Source of the DNA: Bacillota bacterium | GTDB taxonomy: Bacteria; Bacillota; Negativicutes; Sporomusales; CTSoil-080 | Assembly: GCA_017889625.1 (NCBI GenBank) | Contig: JAGGAD010000005.1 | Location: 1 to 64,000, forward strand | Direction: 5' to 3' | DNA length: 64,000 nt | Shown: piece by piece, positions 18,016 through 25,119 of the stretch | How the letters are laid out: every line of letters starts with the position of its first letter | Position numbering within the stretch: the stretch's first letter is position 1 | Made by a program: the position numbers and the translations under genes | Notes under the pieces: model-generated | Told to the model about the DNA's origin: nothing | Database searches by the model: none | What the model saw: the letters and a program-made list of their open reading frames with translations, nothing else

Positions 18016-19092
18016 TTAGGCTTGCTTTCTCCGCCGATATGTCAACAGATCAACAAAGGCTTCCAATCTCGTCACCATCCCAGCAGTACCAGTATGTTCG
18101 TCAAACCCCAGCGACAATACCGGAATATCGATAGCATCGCTGACTTCAGGCAGAATGTTCTTAGCGATTACCTCTGGCATACAGGTAATCGGAAAAACTT
18201 GAATTATGCCATCAAACCCTTCCTGCCCCAGTTTTATGGTGTTACCAATGCTATCTATTCCATGCCCACCAATATAATGACCAAGATACGGTGCCGCTAG
18301 CTTCAAAACAGTCTGATACGAATGGCGGGCAACGCGATTTTTACTAATATGGGTATGCACATAGTCACCAAGCAAAATTGTGCCATAAACCTCCGCGCCT
18401 AACTGTCCTAGTTTCTTAACAAGGTCCTGATTAGCAAAGTGATCCAGCATCACATATATCTCCCCGACCAAACCAATGCGCAGGGGCTGAAAATCTGGCT
18501 TTATCACAAGTTTAGCCAGGTTACCGGCAAACTTAGATAAGGCGCTAGCTACTCCCGCCTTATCTATTGCCGCATCTACCGTTTGCAGCACGTTGTTGCG
18601 TAGTTGATCAACCTGCCCCACCGCTACTTCGCGGGGACGATAAAACCAGCTTTGCCGTTCAATGCTATCTGTAGCTGCCAATTTAGCTCCAGCCAACTGA
18701 ATAGCCTGGTACAATTGGCGCCATTTTTTTATCCCAACTAATTCATTTACTACATGCCAAACACTTTTAATATTCGGTTCAATCGCAATCATATCAAATT
18801 TATAACCAAGTCCAGTTAAAATATTTTTTTGAACTTCAGCATAATAGCCCAGCCGGCACGGCCCCTCTCCGCCACAAGTAATAATTGTATCAGCACCTAA
18901 TGAAAGCCCCTGAATATAATTTCCTAAAGCAATTTTGAACGGCAGGCACGCCGTCTCCGGTGAATACTTTGCGCCAAGTTCCAATGTTTGCCGCGTCACT
19001 AAAGGAGGCGGCAAAACCAGTAATCCAGCCCCCCGAAATAAAGCCTTTAATATAATATCTAACGTGCCCATATGCGGAAAAGTTACCAACAT
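18016..19092 (-). CDS. 2-hydroxyacyl-CoA dehydratase-related protein
   Basis: A 358-residue protein of the family annotated as acyl-CoA dehydratase activase-related or DUF2229-like. It has Cys residues in TACLPFK and CGGEGPCRLGYY that could bind an iron-sulfur cluster, and the C-terminal DEHTGTAGMVTRLEAF motif shared with the next gene. The ATPase activase domain with its sugar-kinase fold is absent. Its function is unknown; relatives are widespread in anaerobes and are often fused to an activase. It overlaps the 19083-19997 gene by 10 bp, so the two probably act together. Confidence 0.82.
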   Translation of the reverse strand: MLVTFPHMGTLDIILKALFRGAGLLVLPPPLVTRQTLELGAKYSPETACLPFKIALGNYIQGLSLGADTIITCGGEGPCRLGYYAEVQKNILTGLGYKFDMIAIEPNIKSVWHVVNELVGIKKWRQLYQAIQLAGAKLAATDSIERQSWFYRPREVAVGQVDQLRNNVLQTVDAAIDKAGVASALSKFAGNLAKLVIKPDFQPLRIGLVGEIYVMLDHFANQDLVKKLGQLGAEVYGTILLGDYVHTHISKNRVARHSYQTVLKLAAPYLGHYIGGHGIDSIGNTIKLGQEGFDGIIQVFPITCMPEVIAKNILPEVSDAIDIPVLSLGFDEHTGTAGMVTRLEAFVDLLTYRRRKQA

Positions 19093-19997
19093 AACTTATT
19101 TCTCCGGTCCAACATGTCCACAAACGCCTCCAGTCTTGTAACCAGTCCGGCTTCGCCGGTATGTTCGTCCAACGCCAGCGTAAGCAACGGAATATTACAT
19201 TTTCGTGCATGCCAACCAAGCATTTCACCCAGCAAGGAATCCGGCCCGCAAGAAAACGAAGTAACATAAACTAAACCATCCAACCGTCGCGGGGAATAAA
19301 TAAGCGCAAGCGCTGCTCCGACAAGCCTTTGACAATAATTCCAAAAGATTGGTTTGGTCAGCCGCTCCGCCGCCGAGTTAGCCTCTTCCCGCGGTACATC
19401 TCCCACATCAATTACCCGCACGCCAAGCCTCACTAATTTCCCGGTAATATCCATACTAATCTGACTATCTTTCAAAATATAGGGATGGCCAACCAACCCT
19501 ATTCTTATTCCTGAAACTGATTCATCTTGTTTTACCGCAACCGCATCAATCTGTCTTGATGCTCTAACCCAAGTCTTTAAGCTACTCCAAGGCGACTTGC
19601 CAAGCCGCTTCCCCAGGTCCACTACCGCCCGGTATAAAACAAACCTACTCTTGCGTAAATTTACATCAACAGATAACATCGGCGGCAAATCAGGAAAATT
19701 AGCCCGAACCACATCCGGTAACCCCATCATCTTCGGACAACTGTACTGCTTAGGCGCGACACTAATCACCCGCGGAATAAACAACCAATCCACTTTACCA
19801 CGTAGCGCACATACATGCCCTAGGTATACCTTTACTGGCAGACACACTTCATCTATTTTGCTGCCTTGATCCAGCATCTGTTTTGTTGTAGTTCCTGAGA
19901 CTACTACCTCTATCCCCAGCAGTTGAAAAAAATTTCGCCATAAATCACCATAGTAATAATATAATAACCCCCGTGGAATTCCCACTTTTAGTGCCAC
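19083..19997 (-). CDS. 2-hydroxyacyl-CoA dehydratase-related protein, paralogue
   Basis: A 304-residue paralogue of the downstream protein, of the DUF2229 type. It has MALKVGIPRGLLYYYYGDLW at the N-terminus, Cys residues in DEVCLPVK, the QYSCPKMMG segment and SFSCGPDSL, and the same DEHTGEAGLVTRLEAF ending. The start is GTG, 7 bp after GGAGG. Together the pair resembles the two non-activase parts of larger fused CoA-dehydratase activase proteins split into separate genes. The substrate is unknown. Confidence 0.82.
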   Translation of the reverse strand: MALKVGIPRGLLYYYYGDLWRNFFQLLGIEVVVSGTTTKQMLDQGSKIDEVCLPVKVYLGHVCALRGKVDWLFIPRVISVAPKQYSCPKMMGLPDVVRANFPDLPPMLSVDVNLRKSRFVLYRAVVDLGKRLGKSPWSSLKTWVRASRQIDAVAVKQDESVSGIRIGLVGHPYILKDSQISMDITGKLVRLGVRVIDVGDVPREEANSAAERLTKPIFWNYCQRLVGAALALIYSPRRLDGLVYVTSFSCGPDSLLGEMLGWHARKCNIPLLTLALDEHTGEAGLVTRLEAFVDMLDRRNKLCW

Positions 19998-20385
19998 AAA
20001 ACCGCCTCCGCTTACTTTGGCTTAACCTTAGTAATGTTGGCACTTCATGGTCGTACTATACATACCCCTAGGATTATCTATCTTTTATATTTATTTATTT
20101 TGAATCATCAAGCAAAAAATCTTCAACTTATCTACCAATTATTTAAGCTAATATAATATAATTTTTTCGAACATTTTCTTTCAAATTTTTCAAAAAAAGT
20201 GTATACTATAAAAAATAGTATCCAGAAATAGCAATTAACCTGCTCATCGAAATCAATTTAGCTGACAATCTGAAGCTATGACGTTTAGCCAATGCAGAGG
20301 ATATTCGAAATTTCGTATATGCGATTTGTACCTTCTATTGCTGTGTGCAAGAGGAGGTATTTTATATGTGGGAGGAATAAAAGGT
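19998..20385. other. Intergenic region, divergent control
   Basis: This 390-bp AT-rich gap separates divergent genes. A weak plus-strand promoter may lie around 20187-20215 (TTTCAA, 17 bp, TATACT). A 10-bp palindrome CGAAATTTCG lies at about 20306. The leader ends in two Shine-Dalgarno sequences. No recognised riboswitch is seen. Confidence 0.4.
20366..20380 (+). CDS. Four-codon leader ORF (MWEE)
   Basis: An ATG preceded by GAGGAGGT (20351-20358) at 7 bp encodes Met-Trp-Glu-Glu and a stop. Its Trp-Glu-Glu codons contain the GGAGGAA that serves as ribosome binding site for the next gene. Translation of the mini-ORF could therefore control or re-initiate into the regulator gene. It may also be chance, since purine-rich sites readily read as such codons. 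Confidence 0.3.
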   Translation: MWEE

Positions 20386-20652
20386 ATGGCAAAACGAATC
20401 GGTGTCATCGGCATTGTCATTGATGAACCAAAAATGGTCGGCGATAAAGTTAACGCTGTTATCAGCGACTTCAGCCATCTTATTATTGGCCGTATGGGTA
20501 TTCCACGTAAGGAATCCCAAGTCGGGGTCATTGCGCTTATTATCGAGGGAACCACTGATGAAGTCGGTGCGTTCACCGGAAAACTAGGCCGTATTGCTGG
20601 TGTAAATGTAAAATCAGCACTTACCTCTAAAATCATATCTGAAGAATGTTAG
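20386..20652 (+). CDS. TM1266-type iron-only hydrogenase system regulator
   Basis: An 88-residue protein of the family found with hydE-hydG-hydF, the maturation genes of [FeFe]-hydrogenase. It has the MAKRIGVIGIVIDEP start, GRMGIPRKE and the GKLGRIAGVNVKS ending, and resembles a NikR C-terminal or ACT-like ligand-binding fold. The start is ATG 20386, 8 bp after GGAGGAA; the frame is open 36 codons upstream but that part has no counterpart in the family. No hydEFG genes are in the window. A terminator follows directly. Its role as a regulator is inferred from gene context in other genomes. Confidence 0.85.
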   Translation: MAKRIGVIGIVIDEPKMVGDKVNAVISDFSHLIIGRMGIPRKESQVGVIALIIEGTTDEVGAFTGKLGRIAGVNVKSALTSKIISEEC

Positions 20653-20665
20653 ACCCGAGAACTGC

Positions 20666-20715
20666 AAAATGAAAGCTCCCGGTAAGATTAATCTCGTGCC
20701 CGGAGCTTTCATTTT
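20666..20715 (+). terminator. Rho-independent terminator of the TM1266-type gene
   Basis: A stem with GAAAGCTCC (20671-20679) and GGAGCTTTC (20702-20710), extended by A and T tracts, is followed by ATTTTTCC on the plus strand. Confidence 0.85.
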
Positions 20716-20725
20716 TCCTTCGACT

Positions 20726-20766
20726 ATATTAACATATAGCTTTACTCGCAAGATATATGTTAATAT
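20726..20766 (+). repeat. 13-bp perfect inverted repeat upstream of the SGNH hydrolase
   Basis: ATATTAACATATA (20726-20738) and TATATGTTAATAT (20754-20766) are exact inverted copies with a 15-bp spacer. They lie 45 bp before the hydrolase start, in the place of a promoter, and look like an operator for a dimeric regulator. Confidence 0.6.
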
Positions 20767-20811
20767 ATAATAGTGATATTTTAACAAAAAAATAACATTA
20801 GTGAGGACTCA

Positions 20812-22401
20812 ATGAAACGCACCCTTTTGTTGATCTTTATCGCCTTAGGTATTATATACACAATAGAATCCACCGATATTCTCGGTTTCCGAAGCTATCG
20901 ACCACGCTTAGAAGCGGCCATCATTAATAATGAATATGTATTATCATGGGCTCGTCTTCCTTATCTCAGCTATTACGACGTCGAAGTATTCCAGTCTCCA
21001 ACCGACCAGCATAACCCATCCGGGGAACGAGTAATGGTGTACCGCACCTGGAATAACCACCTAACTGTGAGCCAAGATCTTCCAGCGAATACTTACTGGC
21101 GGGTTTCGGCCCACGGGCTTTTTTTTAAGCCGCTTGGCACCTATTCGAACTTGCTTCGACTATCCGAAATCGCCGGAGATAATTCCCTGATAAAACCAGA
21201 ATCAATTTTAGATTACACCCAGGCTTCACCAGCCTCTGACAGGCCTATACTGACCTGGACTTCAGTTCCAGGAGCAGTTTTCTATGAATTTGAGCTTCTT
21301 GCTGCCCCACCGGAAAATCCCAATGATGTTTTGCCATCCGATTACCGACTGTACGCCTCACGGGAAGTATTTACTAATGGCTATAACCCCGATTTATCAC
21401 ACTATGCTGGCAACTCACTGTTTTGGCGCGTACGGGCTATGGATTATGACGGTAATCCCATTGGTGTTTTCTCAGATGCCAAGGAAATATATATAAGCCA
21501 TACGTCGAGTGAGCATTTAAAACCGAGAATTAATGTTGATTTTGAAGATAATCCTCCGCCATTATATCCGGTATACTCTTGGATTCCACTAACCGGGGCC
21601 ACAAGCTACGAGGTGGAAATCTTAGACCAGCCGCCAGAGAACCCAAATGACATAATCCCATCTGAGCATCGCATCTGGAGTTCTACGGTAACCGGTTTTG
21701 ATTGCTATGATGAAGAGCCACGAATCACCCCTGGCGTTTATTATTGGCGAGTTCGCGGCCTTGATGACTCTGGAAACCCGGTTGGAGTATACTCCGACAC
21801 TGGTCAGTATGTCATTCTCCCCCCCAAAAAGCTATATGCCGCAACTTTTGGCGACAGTATAACCCATGGCGGCGGAGCGGTTTCTTATTCTCCGGCCAAT
21901 CCTGAATATAACTACCAGACGTATCTCAACTTTCCTGCCTTTAATTTAGGCCGAAGCGGCGATACCACCGCAACAATGCTGGACCGATTTGACCAAGACG
22001 TATTGCCGTTCTGCCCCCAGTATCTCATTATTCTCGGAGGTTCTAACAGTCTGAGGGGAGGGACTCCAGCCAGTTCGGTAATTGCGGATCTTTCCACAAT
22101 CCGCGATAAATGTCTGGCCCGGGGTATCAGACCAATATTTTTGACCCTGCCGCCAGTCAACCCAGCAGCAGTTAAAAAAGTCTTCGATGAAAGCACCGTA
22201 CCTGATTGGCAACTAGAATTTGCAAAGGTAAACTCTTTTATTCGCCAACAGCGCTATTATATTGACATTGCCCCTTATTTAACTGGCGCCAACGGCGAGT
22301 TGCCAGATTCTATGGCCGTCGATGGGCTTCATCCAGATATTCCCGGGAAACAATTAATGGCCCAGGCCATTAACGCCTCATGGACAAGAGTTACGCATTA
22401 G
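20812..22401 (+). CDS. Secreted SGNH/GDSL hydrolase with fibronectin III-like repeats
   Basis: A 529-residue protein with an N-terminal hydrophobic segment (about 3-20), probably an uncleaved anchor or signal peptide. Residues about 30-335 contain three repeats that resemble fibronectin type III domains; two share PPENPND followed by a YWRVR or FWRVR strand and GNPxGVYSD. The C-terminal SGNH hydrolase has Ser349 in FGDSITHGGG, the GGSNS block, and the catalytic pair Asp504-His507 in DGLHPD. It likely hydrolyses an ester at the cell surface, perhaps deacetylating a polysaccharide. It is one of few plus-strand genes here, and its last 24 bp overlap the end of tyrA. Confidence 0.83.
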   Translation: MKRTLLLIFIALGIIYTIESTDILGFRSYRPRLEAAIINNEYVLSWARLPYLSYYDVEVFQSPTDQHNPSGERVMVYRTWNNHLTVSQDLPANTYWRVSAHGLFFKPLGTYSNLLRLSEIAGDNSLIKPESILDYTQASPASDRPILTWTSVPGAVFYEFELLAAPPENPNDVLPSDYRLYASREVFTNGYNPDLSHYAGNSLFWRVRAMDYDGNPIGVFSDAKEIYISHTSSEHLKPRINVDFEDNPPPLYPVYSWIPLTGATSYEVEILDQPPENPNDIIPSEHRIWSSTVTGFDCYDEEPRITPGVYYWRVRGLDDSGNPVGVYSDTGQYVILPPKKLYAATFGDSITHGGGAVSYSPANPEYNYQTYLNFPAFNLGRSGDTTATMLDRFDQDVLPFCPQYLIILGGSNSLRGGTPASSVIADLSTIRDKCLARGIRPIFLTLPPVNPAAVKKVFDESTVPDWQLEFAKVNSFIRQQRYYIDIAPYLTGANGELPDSMAVDGLHPDIPGKQLMAQAINASWTRVTH

Positions 22402-23253
22402 TACCGTATCCCGGCATAGCTTTGCTTCTTTAAAGTAAGCATACAACGCGGCTCGGTCCCCTTCACGGGTTGCTGAAATCACCCCATCGACCAACATCTG
22501 AAAGTTTTCTAAACCACTGGCAATTGCTTCAGCATTGGCAATACAAATATCCGCCCACATATCTGCATCAGAAGAAGCGATTCGCGTAGTATCACAAAAC
22601 CCGCCGCCAGCCAAACTAAGCATTTCTTCCGCATAACCAGGATAGAAATTAAGCAAATTCGCTAACGCCGCTGCGGCCACATGCGGTACATGGCTAATGA
22701 TAGCTGCGCAAAGATCATGGTGTTCTTCGTCCATAACTGTAACCTTTGCGCCAAGCCGTTGTACTAATTCTGATATTGTAGCCACAGCCGCCGCTGGCGC
22801 ATCTAACACATTAGTTAATATATACCATTTATTCTTAAATAAGTCCTTATCGGCGGCAGCTATGCCGCTTTTTTCACGTCCTGCCATGGGATGACCGCCT
22901 ACATAGTAAATTTTCTGCGGTAACTGTTGCCGAATATTTTCTTTTATCAATAGTTTGCTGCTGCCTGTATCGGTTAGAATAGCACCTTGTTTGAGATGGG
23001 GAATAACCAGCTGCGCCAGCCGGGAAATTTGGAGTACCGGGGTGCAAAGAAACACCACATCAGCATCGGCAACTGCTGTCAAATCCGTATCAGCCTTATC
23101 AATCGCTCCCCGTTCAAGCGCTTGTGCTAAACTAGCCTGGTTCGTATCAATTCCGGTAATCTCAACCGGACTATTGTCACTTGCTTTAAAAGCCAGCCCC
23201 AGAGACCCGCCAATCAGCCCCACACCAATAATCGCAATTTTGCTTAAGGTCAT
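22378..23253 (-). CDS. tyrA: Prephenate dehydrogenase
   Basis: It oxidatively decarboxylates prephenate to 4-hydroxyphenylpyruvate with NAD, the route to tyrosine. The 291-residue protein has a Rossmann [10 protein letters not shown] loop at the N-terminus, the [12 protein letters not shown] active-site segment and a helical dimerisation domain. The C-terminal ACT domain found in many Firmicute TyrA proteins is absent, so feedback control probably rests on the T-box and on AroF. It overlaps aroF by 4 bp. Confidence 0.94.
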   Translation of the reverse strand: MTLSKIAIIGVGLIGGSLGLAFKASDNSPVEITGIDTNQASLAQALERGAIDKADTDLTAVADADVVFLCTPVLQISRLAQLVIPHLKQGAILTDTGSSKLLIKENIRQQLPQKIYYVGGHPMAGREKSGIAAADKDLFKNKWYILTNVLDAPAAAVATISELVQRLGAKVTVMDEEHHDLCAAIISHVPHVAAAALANLLNFYPGYAEEMLSLAGGGFCDTTRIASSDADMWADICIANAEAIASGLENFQMLVDGVISATREGDRAALYAYFKEAKLCRDTVLMRNSCP

Positions 23254-24266
23254 TTTAGTTTTCGGCCAATAGCTTCTGCTATTGCCGCTACCTCCTGCAT
23301 CATAACTTCAAAATTCTCCGGATTAAGCGACTGCGGACCATCGGATAAAGCATCTGCCGGATTAGGATGCACTTCAATCATAAGACCATCGGCTCCGGCA
23401 GCTACTGCCGCCCGCGCCATCGGACTAACCAGTTTCCACCGTCCGGTGCCATGGCTTGGATCTACCACCACCGGCAAATGCGTCATATTTTTAAGGGCCG
23501 CAACCGCACTTAAGTCTAACGTATTGCGAGTGTATGTCTCAAAGGTACGAATACCGCGTTCACACATTATGACATTCTGATTTCCCTCACTCAAAATGTA
23601 CTCGGCTGCATTCAACCATTCATCCAAAGTCGCTGATAACCCCCGTTTCAACAATACTGGTTTCGTTAATCGTCCAACTGCTTTTAAAAGTTGAAAGTTC
23701 TGCATGTTGCGCGCACCAATCTGGAACATATCAACGTATTCATTAACCAATGGTAGAGACACAGCATCGACTACTTCGGTAACAATCTTTAGCCCAGTTA
23801 TCTCACCAGCTTCAGCCAGCATTTTCAGGCCTTTCTCTTCTAACCCTTGAAAAGCATAAGGAGAAGTTCTAGGCTTATAGGCTCCGCCCCGCAAGAATTT
23901 GGCCCCGCCCTTTTTTACTGCATACGCTGACTCAATTAGCTGTTCGCGACTTTCTACAGCGCACGGACCAGCCATAACTACAATATTTTCACCACCGATT
24001 TTAACCCCGCTTACGTCAATTATCGTATCGGTAACTTTAAATTTACGACTGGCTAATTTATAGCTTTCCGTAACTGCCAAGACCTTTTCAACCCCCGGCA
24101 AAGCTTCGCCATCAAAACGGGCAATTAGGCTTTTCTCACCAATAACCCCAATAATGGTACATTCTTTACCCTCCGACACATGGGCTTTTAACCCACTTTC
24201 CGTTACCTTAGCAACGACCCCGGCCACTTCTTCGGGCGTGGCCGCAAAATTCATGACAATAATCAT
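23250..24266 (-). CDS. aroF: DAHP synthase, type I-beta
   Basis: It condenses phosphoenolpyruvate and erythrose-4-phosphate into DAHP, the first step of the shikimate pathway. The 338-residue chain has an N-terminal ferredoxin-like regulatory domain (about 1-70), which in the Thermotoga enzyme binds tyrosine, then the TIM barrel with [29 protein letters not shown] and DPSHGTGR. It is the first gene after the tyrosine T-box and is followed by tyrA with a 4-bp overlap, so both are controlled together. Confidence 0.96.
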   Translation of the reverse strand: MIIVMNFAATPEEVAGVVAKVTESGLKAHVSEGKECTIIGVIGEKSLIARFDGEALPGVEKVLAVTESYKLASRKFKVTDTIIDVSGVKIGGENIVVMAGPCAVESREQLIESAYAVKKGGAKFLRGGAYKPRTSPYAFQGLEEKGLKMLAEAGEITGLKIVTEVVDAVSLPLVNEYVDMFQIGARNMQNFQLLKAVGRLTKPVLLKRGLSATLDEWLNAAEYILSEGNQNVIMCERGIRTFETYTRNTLDLSAVAALKNMTHLPVVVDPSHGTGRWKLVSPMARAAVAAGADGLMIEVHPNPADALSDGPQSLNPENFEVMMQEVAAIAEAIGRKLK

Positions 24267-24342
24267 TTTCGCTTCCTCCTTAATATTTGTTATATCTTTT
24301 GATTTCCGGCAATTTTTATATTATCATCCGGAAAATATAAAA

Positions 24343-24600
24343 ATCCCGCCCCTGATATATATCAGGGGCGGGATACTATACCCGCGGTACCACCCTGCTT
24401 GCTTGCAGCAAGCCAACTCTTAATCAGGTACGGGAGTAAATATCCGATACCCTAGCCCATGTTAACGGAGGCGTTCCGGCACTGTCTACTTGCCAAAGCT
24501 TTCAACATGCTGCTCACGGGTGTATTTCAGTCAGCGCATTTACCCGGTCTCACCACCCCCAGGCTCTCTAAAAAATGCCTCCAGCTTACTTCTCCACGTT
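24343..24600 (-). ncRNA. T-box leader of aroF-tyrA, probable tyrosine specifier
   Basis: Reading the minus strand, Stem I contains AAGTA, AGAGAG and GGTGGTGAGACC and then GAAATACACCCGTGAG, in which UAC (Tyr) followed by A occupies the specifier position. Next comes the T-box sequence GGGTGGTACCGCGGG (within 24381-24400), which pairs with the tRNA acceptor end; UGGU fits a discriminator A, as in tRNA-Tyr. A strong terminator follows (24343-24374, 14-bp arms, then Ts). An uncharged tRNA would stabilise the antiterminator and allow aroF-tyrA transcription. Confidence 0.92.
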
Positions 24601-24615
24601 CATTGCATTTAAATC

Positions 24616-24634
24616 TTATTGTTAATAACAATAA
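24616..24634 (-). promoter_or_regulatory. 19-bp palindrome over the T-box promoter -10 box
   Basis: TTATTGTTA-A-TAACAATAA is a perfect dyad (24616-24624, centre 24625, 24626-24634). It covers the -10 hexamer at 24633-24628. It could be an operator that adds repression to the T-box, or an accident of AT-rich sequence. Confidence 0.45.
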
Positions 24635-24656
24635 CAGAATTTTTAAACTACGTCAA
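24628..24656 (-). promoter_or_regulatory. Sigma-A promoter of the T-box aroF-tyrA transcript
   Basis: On the minus strand TTGACG (24656-24651), a 17-bp spacer and TATTGT (24633-24628) precede the T-box Stem I by about 20 bp. Confidence 0.65.
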
Positions 24657-24694
24657 TGCATTTTAAAAAATTTTAAGACTTACTTCAGGCAAAA

Positions 24695-24940
24695 TTATGA
24701 TTGCGTATTGAAATCTGGCGGAAATAATTCCACACGGTCACCATCATATAAAACGTTACTGCTATCACCATCAGTCCCATTTATTGTACTTACATTTATT
24801 TTACTACTATCTATTTCTAATTCATCTAAAAGTTCGCCTAAAGTAATGCTATCGGGCACATCTACTGTCACCAACCCACTATCCGAACCAGAAGGTCTAT
24901 AGCACCTTAGTGAAGCATAAAGCCGCACTTCTATAACCAA
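24695..24940 (-). CDS. ThiS/MoaD-like ubiquitin-fold protein without GG tail
   Basis: An 81-residue beta-grasp protein of the MoaD/ThiS superfamily: an N-terminal strand (VIEVRLYASLRCYRP), LGELLDEL helix and DGDRVELFPP near the end. True sulfur carriers end in Gly-Gly; this one ends in DFNTQS, so it probably cannot be adenylated in the usual way. The start is TTG after AAGGTGGGG. It lies downstream of addA with no shared function visible. It might be a divergent carrier or a binding protein. Confidence 0.7.
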   Translation of the reverse strand: MVIEVRLYASLRCYRPSGSDSGLVTVDVPDSITLGELLDELEIDSSKINVSTINGTDGDSSNVLYDGDRVELFPPDFNTQS

Positions 24941-25119
24941 ATTATCCCCACCTTCTCTAACTGAAATTTTCTATGTTTCTTTATCTTATTTATACTTATT
25001 CGGACTTTAATGTAACTTTACCTGCAATCAACAAATGTTTCTCTGTTAATTTTTTACAGTTATTAGTACATCTGCTAATTATTCCCGTTTTCGCCCTAAT
25101 AATATCAACATTAATCCAA
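24941..25119. other. Intergenic region between addA and the MoaD-like gene
   Basis: This 180-bp AT-rich stretch contains only a short frame running on from the shadow of addA. No clear promoter or hairpin is visible. Confidence 0.3.

Noticed and set aside
20253-20636. 127-codon minus-strand frame
   Set aside because: It is antisense to the TM1266-type gene and its leader.
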